Shown in pieces: positions 1 through 5,292 of a stretch of 5,292 nt of DNA. Position 1 is the stretch's first letter. Every line of letters begins with the position of its first letter. The DNA is taken from positions 1 to 5,292 of the forward strand of contig JAUYMV010000522.1 in the NCBI GenBank assembly GCA_030698645.1. The letters are read 5' to 3'. The DNA comes from Mesorhizobium sp. (GTDB taxonomy: Bacteria > Pseudomonadota > Alphaproteobacteria > Rhizobiales > Rhizobiaceae). Under the pieces are notes generated by a model. The model searched no databases. It saw only the letters and a program-made list of their open reading frames with translations, and had not been told where the DNA came from. Both the position numbers and the translations under genes were made by a program.

Positions 1-372
1 GATGCGCATGGCGCGCTGGCGATGACGAAAGACGCCGAAATCCTGCTCGACACCGATCTTGCCGGCCGGTCCGATGCCTTCAATCCTGCCGAACTGCTGT
101 TGGCCGCGGTCGCGGCCTGCATGATCAAGGGCATCGAACGCGTCATGCCCATGCTGAGATTCGAGCTCAGCGGGGTCGAGGTCAGCCTGCGTGCCGTGCG
201 GCAGGACAGCCCGCCGAAGATCGTCTCGATCGACTATACCCTCACCGTCGATACCGGCGAGAGCGACCAGCGGCTCGAGCTGCTGCACAAGAACGTGCGC
301 AAATACGGCACGATTTCGAATACGGTCGCGGCGGCCACGCGCCTCGAGGGTGTGATCCGGAGGAAACAGTGA
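1..372 (+). CDS. OsmC-family protein (5' end cut by window edge)
   Basis: Seen: the frame is open from base 1, reading DAHGALAMTK, and ends at TGA 370-372, so the true start lies upstream; the ATG at 22 is probably internal. The stretch FNPAELLLAAVAACMIKGIE matches the OsmC-family helix carrying the first reactive cysteine (codon 118-120). The C-terminal KYGTISNTV block (301-327) aligns with the family's second-cysteine block, usually K-[YN]-C-[PS]-V-S, but has Gly at 307-309 instead of Cys. Known: OsmC/Ohr proteins are small cytosolic thiol peroxidases that reduce organic hydroperoxides using two cysteines; many OsmC-like paralogues have only one, and their activity is unclear. Roughly 20-30 N-terminal residues are missing, judged from the family's usual length of about 140. 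The stop overlaps the start of the transporter gene, so the two are co-transcribed. Family assignment is firm; peroxidase activity is not. Confidence 0.85.
   Translation, partial: DAHGALAMTKDAEILLDTDLAGRSDAFNPAELLLAAVAACMIKGIERVMPMLRFELSGVEVSLRAVRQDSPPKIVSIDYTLTVDTGESDQRLELLHKNVRKYGTISNTVAAATRLEGVIRRKQ
359..363 (+). promoter_or_regulatory. Ribosome binding site of the VIT-family gene, inside the OsmC-like gene
   Basis: GGAGG lies five bases before the GTG start at 369, within the last codons of the OsmC-like gene. It supports the GTG as the true start, since no ATG occurs near it in that frame. The GTGA overlap (369-372) merges start and stop, a layout typical of translational coupling. Confidence 0.8.
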
Positions 373-1064
373 GCCGCCTTCACACGGAACGCCATCTCGT
401 CTCGCGGATCGGCTGGCTGCGCGCCGCCGTGCTTGGGGCAAATGACGGCATCGTATCGACCGCAAGTCTCATCGTCGGCGTTGCATCGGCGTCCGCCGGC
501 AGCGCGGAAATCCTGGTCGCCGGAATCGCCGGTCTCGTCGCCGGCGCCATGTCGATGGCAGCTGGCGAGTATGTCTCGGTCAGCTCGCAATCCGACACGG
601 AGACCGCCGATCTGGCACGCGAACGCCTCGAACTGGAGACTCAACCAGACTTCGAGCGTGAGGAACTGGCGCAAATTTACGTGAAGCGCGGCGTCGAGCC
701 CGAACTGGCGCGGCAGGTGGCCGACCAGATGATGGCCAAAGATGCGCTCGCGGCACATGCGCATGACGAACTCGGCATATCGGAAATGACAACGGCACGC
801 CCGATCCAGGCGGCACTGACGTCGGCCGCCACTTTCGCGGTCGGCGCCGCCATGCCGCTCGGCATGGTGCTTGTGTCTCCGGCTAACCTGCTGGTCCCGG
901 CCGTCTCCGCCGCCTCGCTCCTCTTTCTCGCCCTGCTCGGTGCGATCGGCGCGAAGGCGGGCGGCGCGAACGTGCTGCGGGCGACGTTTCGGGTGACGCT
1001 GTGGGGGGCGCTGGCGATGGCGGCGACGGCGGGCATCGGCGCGCTGGTCGGAACGGCGGTGTGA
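369..1064 (+). CDS. VIT1/CCC1-family iron/manganese transporter
   Basis: Likely an integral inner-membrane protein of the VIT/CCC1 family, which moves Fe2+ or Mn2+ out of the cytosol, usually against protons. Seen in the 231-residue product: the family signature LGANDGIVSTASLIVG at 22-37 in the first membrane helix, and AGAMSMAAGEYVSVSSQSD at 58-76 in the second. A hydrophilic acidic stretch follows at about 77-140, rich in Glu (85, 88, 90, 96, 98, 99, 110, 112), corresponding to the cytoplasmic metal-binding helices of plant VIT1. Three further hydrophobic segments lie at about 148-168, 172-196 and 205-229, giving the expected five helices. Length is normal for the bacterial family. The start is GTG with GGAGG five bases upstream and a four-base overlap with the OsmC-like gene. 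The metal cannot be read from sequence; iron and manganese are both plausible. The pairing suggests metal control together with peroxide defence, as an inference. Confidence 0.9.
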   Translation: MSRLHTERHLVSRIGWLRAAVLGANDGIVSTASLIVGVASASAGSAEILVAGIAGLVAGAMSMAAGEYVSVSSQSDTETADLARERLELETQPDFEREELAQIYVKRGVEPELARQVADQMMAKDALAAHAHDELGISEMTTARPIQAALTSAATFAVGAAMPLGMVLVSPANLLVPAVSAASLLFLALLGAIGAKAGGANVLRATFRVTLWGALAMAATAGIGALVGTAV

Positions 1065-1080
1065 TCCTGGGCCGCCGCTC

Positions 1081-1935
1081 TCAATCCGCCTTGAACAGAA
1101 TGTCGAGCGGGTCGAACTTCATCGCTACGTCGCGCCCGTCGATCTCGAGCAGATCGCCGAATTTCGTATGCGACGCACCAGTCGAGATCACCTTGAACGG
1201 ATCGCGTTTGGCATTCGCCCAGGCGGCGAATTCGTCCATGCTGTCGCTGGCATTGCTGAAGTTCACCAGCCGGCGAAACAGCTTCGGCAGAATCACGACG
1301 TCTTCGTAGATGGTGCGCGGCTCCCAGAAGGTGAAGCCGGGGCTGCGGTCGAAGGTCCAGATGCCGCGCTTCTGCTCGATCGCATCGGCGACGCCGCGCG
1401 AGATCACATCGACGCCGACCGAATCCGTCGTCGTGTAGAACGTTGGATAGACCTGCCCCTCCGCCGCGAGCTTGAAGTTGATGGTGGCGGCCACCAGTTG
1501 CTCGGTCATCCCGGGCAGCACGGCGCCGTCCGCCAGCCCGTGGTCGCCAAGCAGCGCGTAGGCGATCGGCCGGTCGTACATGTCCAGGCCCTTCGAGATG
1601 ATCGTGCCCGGTACGCCATCTTCGGCCTTGATGATGCTGGTGAAATTGAGATTGTAGCTGAGCGCGCGGACGCCGAAAGCCGTCAGCAGCTGGTGCGTGG
1701 CGGACTTGGCGATGGCCTTCGGCTGCGAGTAGCCTTCGTAGTGGGTTTCGAGCGCGTCGATCGCCTCGATGCGCAGTTGCACCGGCTTGTTGCGTCCCGG
1801 CCGCGGCTTGCGTCGCTGGTCTTTCCAGACGAAGTGGTCCCACAGCGTCGGATCGTCGGCCATGAACGCGATCGAATCGCCATCCGGCTCGCGTCCCTTG
1901 ACGTGGTATGTGCCTCGCAAGACAACGACAGGCAT
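1081..1935 (-). CDS. SNase-like (thermonuclease-family) protein with C-terminal extension
   Basis: The 284-residue product resembles the staphylococcal nuclease OB-fold, which cleaves DNA and RNA using Ca2+. Seen: DGDS at 18-21 corresponds to the SNase Asp21 region. LRIEAIDALET at 54-64 corresponds to Arg35-Asp40-Glu43, with the same spacing (R55, D60, E63). DMYDRPIAY at 118-126 matches the DKYGRGLAY block, INFKLAAEG at 152-160 matches VNEALVRQG, and GIW at 191-193 matches NIW near the SNase end. Odd points: the Arg87 position, two residues before the DMY motif, is Gly116; about 20 extra basic and aromatic residues lie between DGDS and R55; and about 88 residues follow the nuclease fold (197-284) with no domain I recognise. 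No signal peptide is visible, so it is probably cytosolic, unlike secreted nucleases. The ATG is supported by GGAGG at five bases. Fold assignment is good; catalytic activity is doubtful. Confidence 0.72.
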   Translation of the reverse strand: MPVVVLRGTYHVKGREPDGDSIAFMADDPTLWDHFVWKDQRRKPRPGRNKPVQLRIEAIDALETHYEGYSQPKAIAKSATHQLLTAFGVRALSYNLNFTSIIKAEDGVPGTIISKGLDMYDRPIAYALLGDHGLADGAVLPGMTEQLVAATINFKLAAEGQVYPTFYTTTDSVGVDVISRGVADAIEQKRGIWTFDRSPGFTFWEPRTIYEDVVILPKLFRRLVNFSNASDSMDEFAAWANAKRDPFKVISTGASHTKFGDLLEIDGRDVAMKFDPLDILFKAD

Positions 1936-2096
1936 CCGCCCCTCCCATGAAGGCGTCGAGCGCAGTTGCGCGCCCCTGATCCCTGTAGGAAAATTTTTCG
2001 GCGGCGTATGACGATCGTTTCACACACCGCGCGAAATGGTTGCCGCAAACGAACAGGCAAATCGTAGGCGGCTGACGAATGCCGCGAGGATCTGCG
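1936..2096. other. Intergenic region between the beta-CASP and SNase-like genes
   Basis: These 161 bases separate two leftward genes. Apart from the ribosome binding site, the notable element is an AT-only run at 1990-1998 (AAAATTTTT) in otherwise GC-rich DNA, about 55 bases upstream of the SNase-like start. It could be part of a promoter for that gene, but I found no convincing -35/-10 pair, no EcfG-type GGAAC...GTT pair and no FNR/FixK-type TTGAT-N4-ATCAA box by eye. No clear terminator hairpin with a T-run was seen after the beta-CASP gene. Confidence 0.5.
1941..1945 (-). promoter_or_regulatory. Ribosome binding site of the SNase-like gene
   Basis: Read on the minus strand, GGAGG sits five bases before the ATG at 1935-1933. 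This fixes the start of the SNase-like protein at MPVVVLRG, directly ahead of the first predicted strand of the nuclease fold. Confidence 0.7.
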
Positions 2097-3692
2097 TCAT
2101 TTGGCGCGGGTTTCGAGCGCGCGGCGCAGGCGCCGTATGACGGCGGCCCGCCCGCGTTCGTCGGCAGCCGCATCCACAGCCGCGCTGATATCCAGCAGAA
2201 GCTTCGACAGATCGTTATGCCAGTCGAGGTGCGCCACTTTCTCCGGCGGCAGCCTGTGCGGCCTGTTGAGGTCGAACGGACGCGGACCGGCGGTGGCAAG
2301 TTCGAACGCGTCGTCGATGCGCGGCACGACGAGGCGACCATCGGGGATCAGTCCGGACAGCCGGCTTCGTAGCCCTTCGAGACCCACGGGTTCGCCATGG
2401 GTCAGGAAAACGCCTCCACGCACCGGGAAGCGGGCCTTGACCCAGGCCACGAGTTCGCCTGCGTCGGCATGGCCGGAATAGAGGTCGAACAGCAGGATGC
2501 GCGCCTTGACGTCGATCTCTTCGCCCTGGATGCGGACGCGCGGAGCGCCATCGAGCAGGATGCGCCCGAGCGTACCCTGCGCCTGGTAGCCGGCCATCAT
2601 CACCGTTGCGTCCCGGCGCCAGAGATGCGCCGTGAGGTGATGGCGTATCCGGCCCGCATCGCACATCCCGCTTGCGGCGATCACCACGAAGAAGCCCGTC
2701 AGGCGGTTGATCGCCTTGCTCTCCTCGACGCTTTCCGAAAAGCGGATGTCGCTAGAGCCGAGCGCCTGGCGCAGGATATCGCCGCCCTCGATCTCGCCTG
2801 CATGCGCTTCGAAAATCGCGCTTGCGCGGCTTGCCAGCGGCGAATCCACGAAGATCGCCGCTTTCGGAACGGCGCCCGCCCGCATCAGCTGGAAGAGGTC
2901 GACGAGCAGTTCCTGCGTCCGCTCGACGGCAAACGATGGAATGATCAGAGGACCGCCCGCCTGCGCGGCCTTCCGCACCTCGTCGGCGAGCAGCGCGCGG
3001 CGTTCGTCCGGCGTCACCACCGGCCGGTCGCGGTCGCCATAGGTGGATTCGCAGACGAGGTAGTCGATCCCCGCCGGACCTTCGGGATCCGCCTGCAGCA
3101 GCTTGTGGCCGGGCCCGATATCGCCCGAAAAGAGGAGGCGAAGCGGCGCATCGCCGTCCTGCTGCTCGATTTCCAGCTCCACCGAAGCCGAACCAAGCAG
3201 ATGCCCGGCATTCCAGTATCGTGCGCGAATTCCCTGGCCGACGGCGGTCCAGCTATCGAACGCGACCGCACGAAACAAGGTCATGCAGGTGGCGGCGTCC
3301 CTGAGGGTATAGATCGGCGTCACCTGTGGCCGGCCCCGCTGGGCATTGCGGCGGTTGAGATTCTCGACTTCCGTTTCCTGGATATGGGCCGAGTCGGGCA
3401 GCATGACCGAACAGAGGTCTATGCTGGCCTGCGTGGCGTGGATCGGACCGTCGAAGCCTTGGCGCACGAGCTTCGGCAGCAGACCGCTGTGGTCGATGTG
3501 GGCATGGGTGAGAATGACGGCATCGATCGCCGGCGGCTCGAACGGAAACGGCCCGTAGTTCAGCTCCTTTTCGGATTTGGAGCCCTGGAACATTCCGCAA
3601 TCGACAAGGATCCGGCAGGTCGCCGTCTCGACCTCGTAGCATGACCCGGTGACGCCGCCGGCGGCACCGTGAAAGCGGAGTATCGGATTCAT
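2097..3692 (-). CDS. MBL-fold beta-CASP RNase-like metallo-hydrolase (CPSF73/YSH1-like)
   Basis: Predicted cytosolic zinc-dependent ribonuclease of the beta-CASP group (COG1236-like, related to archaeal and eukaryotic CPSF-73 and bacterial TTHA0252). Seen in the 531 residues: motif 2 THAHIDHSG with H63, H65, D67, H68; motif 3 GHLLGS with H164; motif 4 SGDIG with D191; beta-CASP motif A ESTYGD with E215; motif B YSGHAD with H408; motif C THGE with H432. The spacing of the last two (24 residues) is close to that of CPSF-73. ASGMCDAGRIRHHL (340-353) and GYQAQGTLGR (368-377) are further hallmarks. All predicted two-zinc ligands are present, so it should be active. About 80-90 residues follow the usual core end; this tail is charged and helical-looking with no known domain. 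GGAGG lies ten bases before the ATG, a rather long spacing. The substrate RNA is unknown. It is flanked by the diguanylate cyclase upstream and the SNase-like gene downstream, same strand. Confidence 0.93.
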   Translation of the reverse strand: MNPILRFHGAAGGVTGSCYEVETATCRILVDCGMFQGSKSEKELNYGPFPFEPPAIDAVILTHAHIDHSGLLPKLVRQGFDGPIHATQASIDLCSVMLPDSAHIQETEVENLNRRNAQRGRPQVTPIYTLRDAATCMTLFRAVAFDSWTAVGQGIRARYWNAGHLLGSASVELEIEQQDGDAPLRLLFSGDIGPGHKLLQADPEGPAGIDYLVCESTYGDRDRPVVTPDERRALLADEVRKAAQAGGPLIIPSFAVERTQELLVDLFQLMRAGAVPKAAIFVDSPLASRASAIFEAHAGEIEGGDILRQALGSSDIRFSESVEESKAINRLTGFFVVIAASGMCDAGRIRHHLTAHLWRRDATVMMAGYQAQGTLGRILLDGAPRVRIQGEEIDVKARILLFDLYSGHADAGELVAWVKARFPVRGGVFLTHGEPVGLEGLRSRLSGLIPDGRLVVPRIDDAFELATAGPRPFDLNRPHRLPPEKVAHLDWHNDLSKLLLDISAAVDAAADERGRAAVIRRLRRALETRAK

Positions 3693-3702
3693 CGTGCAGT
3701 TG

Positions 3703-3707
3703 CCTCC
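3703..3707 (-). promoter_or_regulatory. Ribosome binding site of the beta-CASP gene
   Basis: On the minus strand GGAGG precedes the ATG at 3692-3690 by ten bases, slightly longer than ideal. The start is still well supported because MNPILRFHGAAGGVTGS begins directly with the first strand of the MBL fold, as in related proteins. Confidence 0.6.
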
Positions 3708-3733
3708 CGCGACGTGCCCCGCTCGGGCGGCGG

Positions 3734-3760
3734 CACAGGCGTGACTCTAGAGCCCCTGTG
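3734..3760. repeat. Short inverted repeat between the diguanylate cyclase and beta-CASP genes
   Basis: CACAGG (3734-3739) and CCTGTG (3755-3760) can pair as a six-base stem around a 15-base loop, which itself holds the palindrome CTCTAGAG (3745-3752). It lies 37 bases past the diguanylate cyclase stop on the minus strand, where a terminator or an operator for the beta-CASP gene could be. No T-run follows on the minus strand, so a classical intrinsic terminator is unlikely. Confidence 0.3.
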
Positions 3761-3796
3761 ATCGGCCGGATAGCCGGAAACAGCGCGACGGTTTCG

Positions 3797-4837
3797 TCAG
3801 GCCGCCGCTACCGCGTTGCGATCATCGTGGCCGGGCTTGAAAATACGGAACGTGCTGCGGCCCGCGGCCTTGGCGGCGTAGAGCGCCGTGTCGGCCCGGG
3901 TGAACAATTGCGCCGGCGTGCAGGTGTCGAACTGCGCCGCGCCGACCGAGGCGCCGAGCTTGAGCATCCGACCGCCACGGCTTAGGGGGGCGCCAACCGC
4001 CGCGATGATCTCGCGCGCGAGCGCCGAGATGGCGCCGAGATCGAGATGGGATCCCACCAGGATTGCGAATTCGTCGCCGCCAATGCGGGCGACGAGTTCC
4101 GCGCCGGTGCACACGCCGAGCATGCGCGTTGCCGCCTCGCGCAGGCAATCATCTCCCGCCGCATGTCCAAAGCTGTCGTTGACGATCTTGAAGCCGTCGA
4201 GGTCGACGAGCAGCAGCGCGCCGAGGGTCGGCCTTTCCGTCTCGCGCACCGCCAACTCGGCCAGCTTCGAATGAAACTGGCTGCGGTTCGCAAGCCCGGT
4301 CATCTCGTCGAACTCGGCCAGGTAGCGGGTCCGATCCGCCAGGATCTTCTCCTGCGTGATATCCTGTTTCATACCGAAGATGCGAACCGGAGCGCCCTTG
4401 TCGCACTCCACCGTCGCGGTGATCCTTATCCAGCGCCGATTGCCCTTCTGCGTGATGATCTCGGCGTCCAGGCTGAAGCCGGTGCGCTCGGCGATCGCCC
4501 TGCTGCGCCGCCGGTGAAGATGTTCAACCGTCTCCTTTGAGTAAAGTTTGACGATTTCGTTGCGGTCGAGCGTCGAGCCGCGCGGCATATCGAAAATGTC
4601 GTAGACGACGTCCGTCCATCTCAGCGATTCGTCCGTCAGTTCGCATTCCCAGACGCCGATCCGGGCAGCGGCGGAAGACCGGTCGAAAATCTTCTGGCTG
4701 TGCGCAAGGTCGGCCGACTGCTGGCGAATCAACTGCCCCTGAGCATCCAGCGCGGCCCGCAATGCGGCGATCGTCTTGCCGTCCTGCGATTTCGGGGCCG
4801 ATGGCTGGTCGTCCTGCGCGGACAATTCGTCGGGCAT
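3797..4837 (-). CDS. PAS-GGDEF diguanylate cyclase
   Basis: Predicted cytosolic enzyme making cyclic di-GMP from two GTP. Numbering from the chosen ATG (346 residues): a polar N-terminus with a helical, Gln-rich stretch at about 20-50; a PAS domain at about 50-165, ending in FGMKQDITQEK as PAS-PAC domains do, with W63 and W74 in its early strands; then the linker DEMTGLANR at 177-185 and a full GGDEF domain with DLDGFK (212-217), N220/D221 and the intact RIGGDEF active site (GGDEF at 253-257). No membrane segment or signal peptide is visible, so the signal is probably a small cytosolic ligand, redox cue or partner sensed by PAS; no cofactor residue can be named. The I-site RxxD is replaced by TGAE (244-247), so feedback inhibition by c-di-GMP through it is unlikely. 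The start is chosen because GGAAGG lies seven bases upstream; a TTG at 4879 would add 14 residues. Confidence 0.93.
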   Translation of the reverse strand: MPDELSAQDDQPSAPKSQDGKTIAALRAALDAQGQLIRQQSADLAHSQKIFDRSSAAARIGVWECELTDESLRWTDVVYDIFDMPRGSTLDRNEIVKLYSKETVEHLHRRRSRAIAERTGFSLDAEIITQKGNRRWIRITATVECDKGAPVRIFGMKQDITQEKILADRTRYLAEFDEMTGLANRSQFHSKLAELAVRETERPTLGALLLVDLDGFKIVNDSFGHAAGDDCLREAATRMLGVCTGAELVARIGGDEFAILVGSHLDLGAISALAREIIAAVGAPLSRGGRMLKLGASVGAAQFDTCTPAQLFTRADTALYAAKAAGRSTFRIFKPGHDDRNAVAAA

Positions 4838-4844
4838 GTTCGGG

Positions 4845-4850
4845 CCTTCC
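4845..4850 (-). promoter_or_regulatory. Ribosome binding site deciding the diguanylate cyclase start
   Basis: On the minus strand GGAAGG lies seven bases before the ATG at 4837-4835. The competing TTG at 4879-4877 also has a purine stretch (AGGAAG) about ten bases before it, but is a rare start codon with poorer spacing, so the ATG is preferred. Confidence 0.6.
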
Positions 4851-4993
4851 GTGGTGGGGTACGCCACAGTCGCGCGCAAGGGCTTAACACTTCCTGATTA
4901 TTTGCATGGAATTCGCCGCATGGCCCATCCGCGCTCACCCCCGGCGCTGGGCATCGTCGCCGCGCGAGCCAGAAACGCTTCATTCGGTGAATA

Positions 4994-5021
4994 TTTCTAA
5001 CGCTATTTCCGTATCTTGCAA
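4994..5021 (-). promoter_or_regulatory. Possible promoter for the diguanylate cyclase gene
   Basis: In the AT-richer part of the 191-base gap, the minus strand reads TTGCAA (5021-5016), a 16-base spacer, then TAGAAA (4999-4994). Each hexamer matches four of six bases of the housekeeping consensus. If used, it would leave a leader of about 150 bases before the ATG. The match is weak and could be chance. Confidence 0.25.
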
Positions 5022-5028
5022 TGCTATC

Positions 5029-5292
5029 TCAAACAGTTGCGATATAGGCGCGGATGTTCTCCGCCTCCTTTTCGACCTCCGAGATTCGGCGCTTGACCAC
5101 ATCGCCGATCGAGATGATGCCGACCAGGACGCCGCCCTGCTCGACCGGAAGATGGCGGAAACGGCCACGCGTCATGGTCTCCATGACTTCGTTGACGGTG
5201 CTGCTTTCGGAGCATGTCTTCACCTTCGCCGTCATCGCCGCCGAAACCGGCTTCGCCAGCGCGGCGCCGCCTTCCGCCGCGATCATGCGCAC
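5029..5292 (-). CDS. CBS-domain protein (N-terminus cut by window edge)
   Basis: The frame is open to the right edge, where it reads VRMIAAEGG, so the real start lies beyond 5292; the visible 88 residues are the C-terminal part. Seen: the end of a first CBS motif with the linker ALAKPVSAAMT, then a complete second CBS domain with VKTCSESSTVNEVMETMTRG, RFRHLPV and VGIISIGDVVKRR, and a helical tail EVEKEAENIRAYIATV. Known: small stand-alone CBS-pair proteins of about 140 residues are widespread in alphaproteobacteria, and CBS pairs (Bateman modules) bind AMP, ATP, SAM or NADH-like ligands; the conserved G-I-[IV]-S-x-x-D stretch contributes to the nucleotide-ribose contact. About 55 residues are estimated to be missing. 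It is cytosolic and probably senses energy or redox state; the partner is unknown. It lies upstream of the diguanylate cyclase on the same strand, 191 bases away. Confidence 0.88.
   Translation of the reverse strand: MRMIAAEGGAALAKPVSAAMTAKVKTCSESSTVNEVMETMTRGRFRHLPVEQGGVLVGIISIGDVVKRRISEVEKEAENIRAYIATV

Larger units (their letters stand above)
4838..5028. other. Intergenic region between the CBS-domain and diguanylate cyclase genes
   Basis: This gap of 191 bases holds an AT-richer block (about 4976-5028) just after the CBS-domain stop, containing the weak promoter candidate and a small hairpin ATTC-GGT-GAAT (4982-4992), followed by more GC-rich leader sequence up to the diguanylate cyclase. 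The small open frames crossing it lack good ribosome binding sites and recognisable protein features. No riboswitch or transcription-factor box was recognised. Confidence 0.45.

Noticed and set aside
1168..1950. A 260-codon plus-strand frame opposite the SNase-like gene
   Set aside because: Composition is shadow-like (His, Arg, Asp-rich) with no family resemblance, while the minus strand shows clear SNase motifs and a good ribosome binding site.
1936..2096. FNR/FixK box or EcfG-type stress promoter
   Set aside because: Stress-themed genes made this plausible, but no TTGAT-N4-ATCAA or GGAAC...GTT pair with proper spacing was found by eye here or in the other gaps.
677..2341. A 554-codon open frame on the minus strand spanning parts of the VIT-family, SNase-like and beta-CASP genes
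   Set aside because: Its product is Arg/Ala-rich with no recognisable domain and it overlaps three well-supported genes in other frames; long shadow frames are expected in GC-rich DNA.
2397..3644. A 415-codon open frame on the plus strand opposite the beta-CASP gene
   Set aside because: It is the antisense shadow of a gene with every catalytic motif intact; no domain and no convincing ribosome binding site were seen.
3763..3780. CCGG-ATAG-CCGG hairpin after the diguanylate cyclase stop as a terminator
   Set aside because: The stem is only four bases with no T-run on the minus strand; too weak to call.
4980..5168. A 62-codon minus-strand frame overlapping the CBS-domain gene and the following gap
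   Set aside because: Ser/Arg-rich translation, no ribosome binding site, and mostly inside the CBS-domain coding sequence.
1..5292. Mobile element, CRISPR array or defence island
   Set aside because: No transposase, integrase, terminal repeats, regular repeat-spacer pattern or abrupt composition change was seen; the genes look like ordinary chromosomal functions.

Overview
The window is GC-rich, with compact gene spacing, strong purine-rich ribosome binding sites and a protein set (OsmC, VIT/CCC1 transporter, long SNase-like protein, beta-CASP metallo-hydrolase, PAS-GGDEF, CBS-pair protein) typical of an alphaproteobacterial chromosome, most likely Hyphomicrobiales (rhizobia and relatives). 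This placement is inferred from protein style and composition; no RNA gene or lineage marker is present to prove it. No tRNA, rRNA, CRISPR array, insertion sequence or phage gene was seen.

Layout: two genes run rightward at the left end. These are an OsmC-family protein cut by the window edge (1-372) and a VIT/CCC1-family metal transporter (369-1064), whose start codon overlaps the OsmC stop codon. Four genes run leftward from the right end: a CBS-domain protein cut by the window edge (5029-5292), a PAS-GGDEF diguanylate cyclase (3797-4837), a beta-CASP metallo-beta-lactamase RNase-like protein (2097-3692), and a staphylococcal-nuclease-like protein with an extra C-terminal region (1081-1935). 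The two groups converge with only 16 bases between stop codons. The gaps on the leftward side are 191, 104 and 161 bases, so each leftward gene may have its own promoter rather than forming one tight operon.

Taken together the genes look like a stress and homeostasis neighbourhood: thiol-based peroxide defence coupled to iron/manganese export or storage on one strand; RNA and nucleic-acid metabolism, c-di-GMP signalling and adenine-nucleotide sensing on the other. This joint role is inference from family knowledge. Nothing in the window proves a novel system. The most unusual items are the SNase-like protein, which keeps several active-site residues but appears to lack the catalytic arginine of the 'R-x-D-x-Y-x-R' region and carries an insertion and a C-terminal extension; the OsmC-like protein without the second conserved cysteine; the OsmC-VIT translational coupling; and a diguanylate cyclase without the usual inhibitory I-site.
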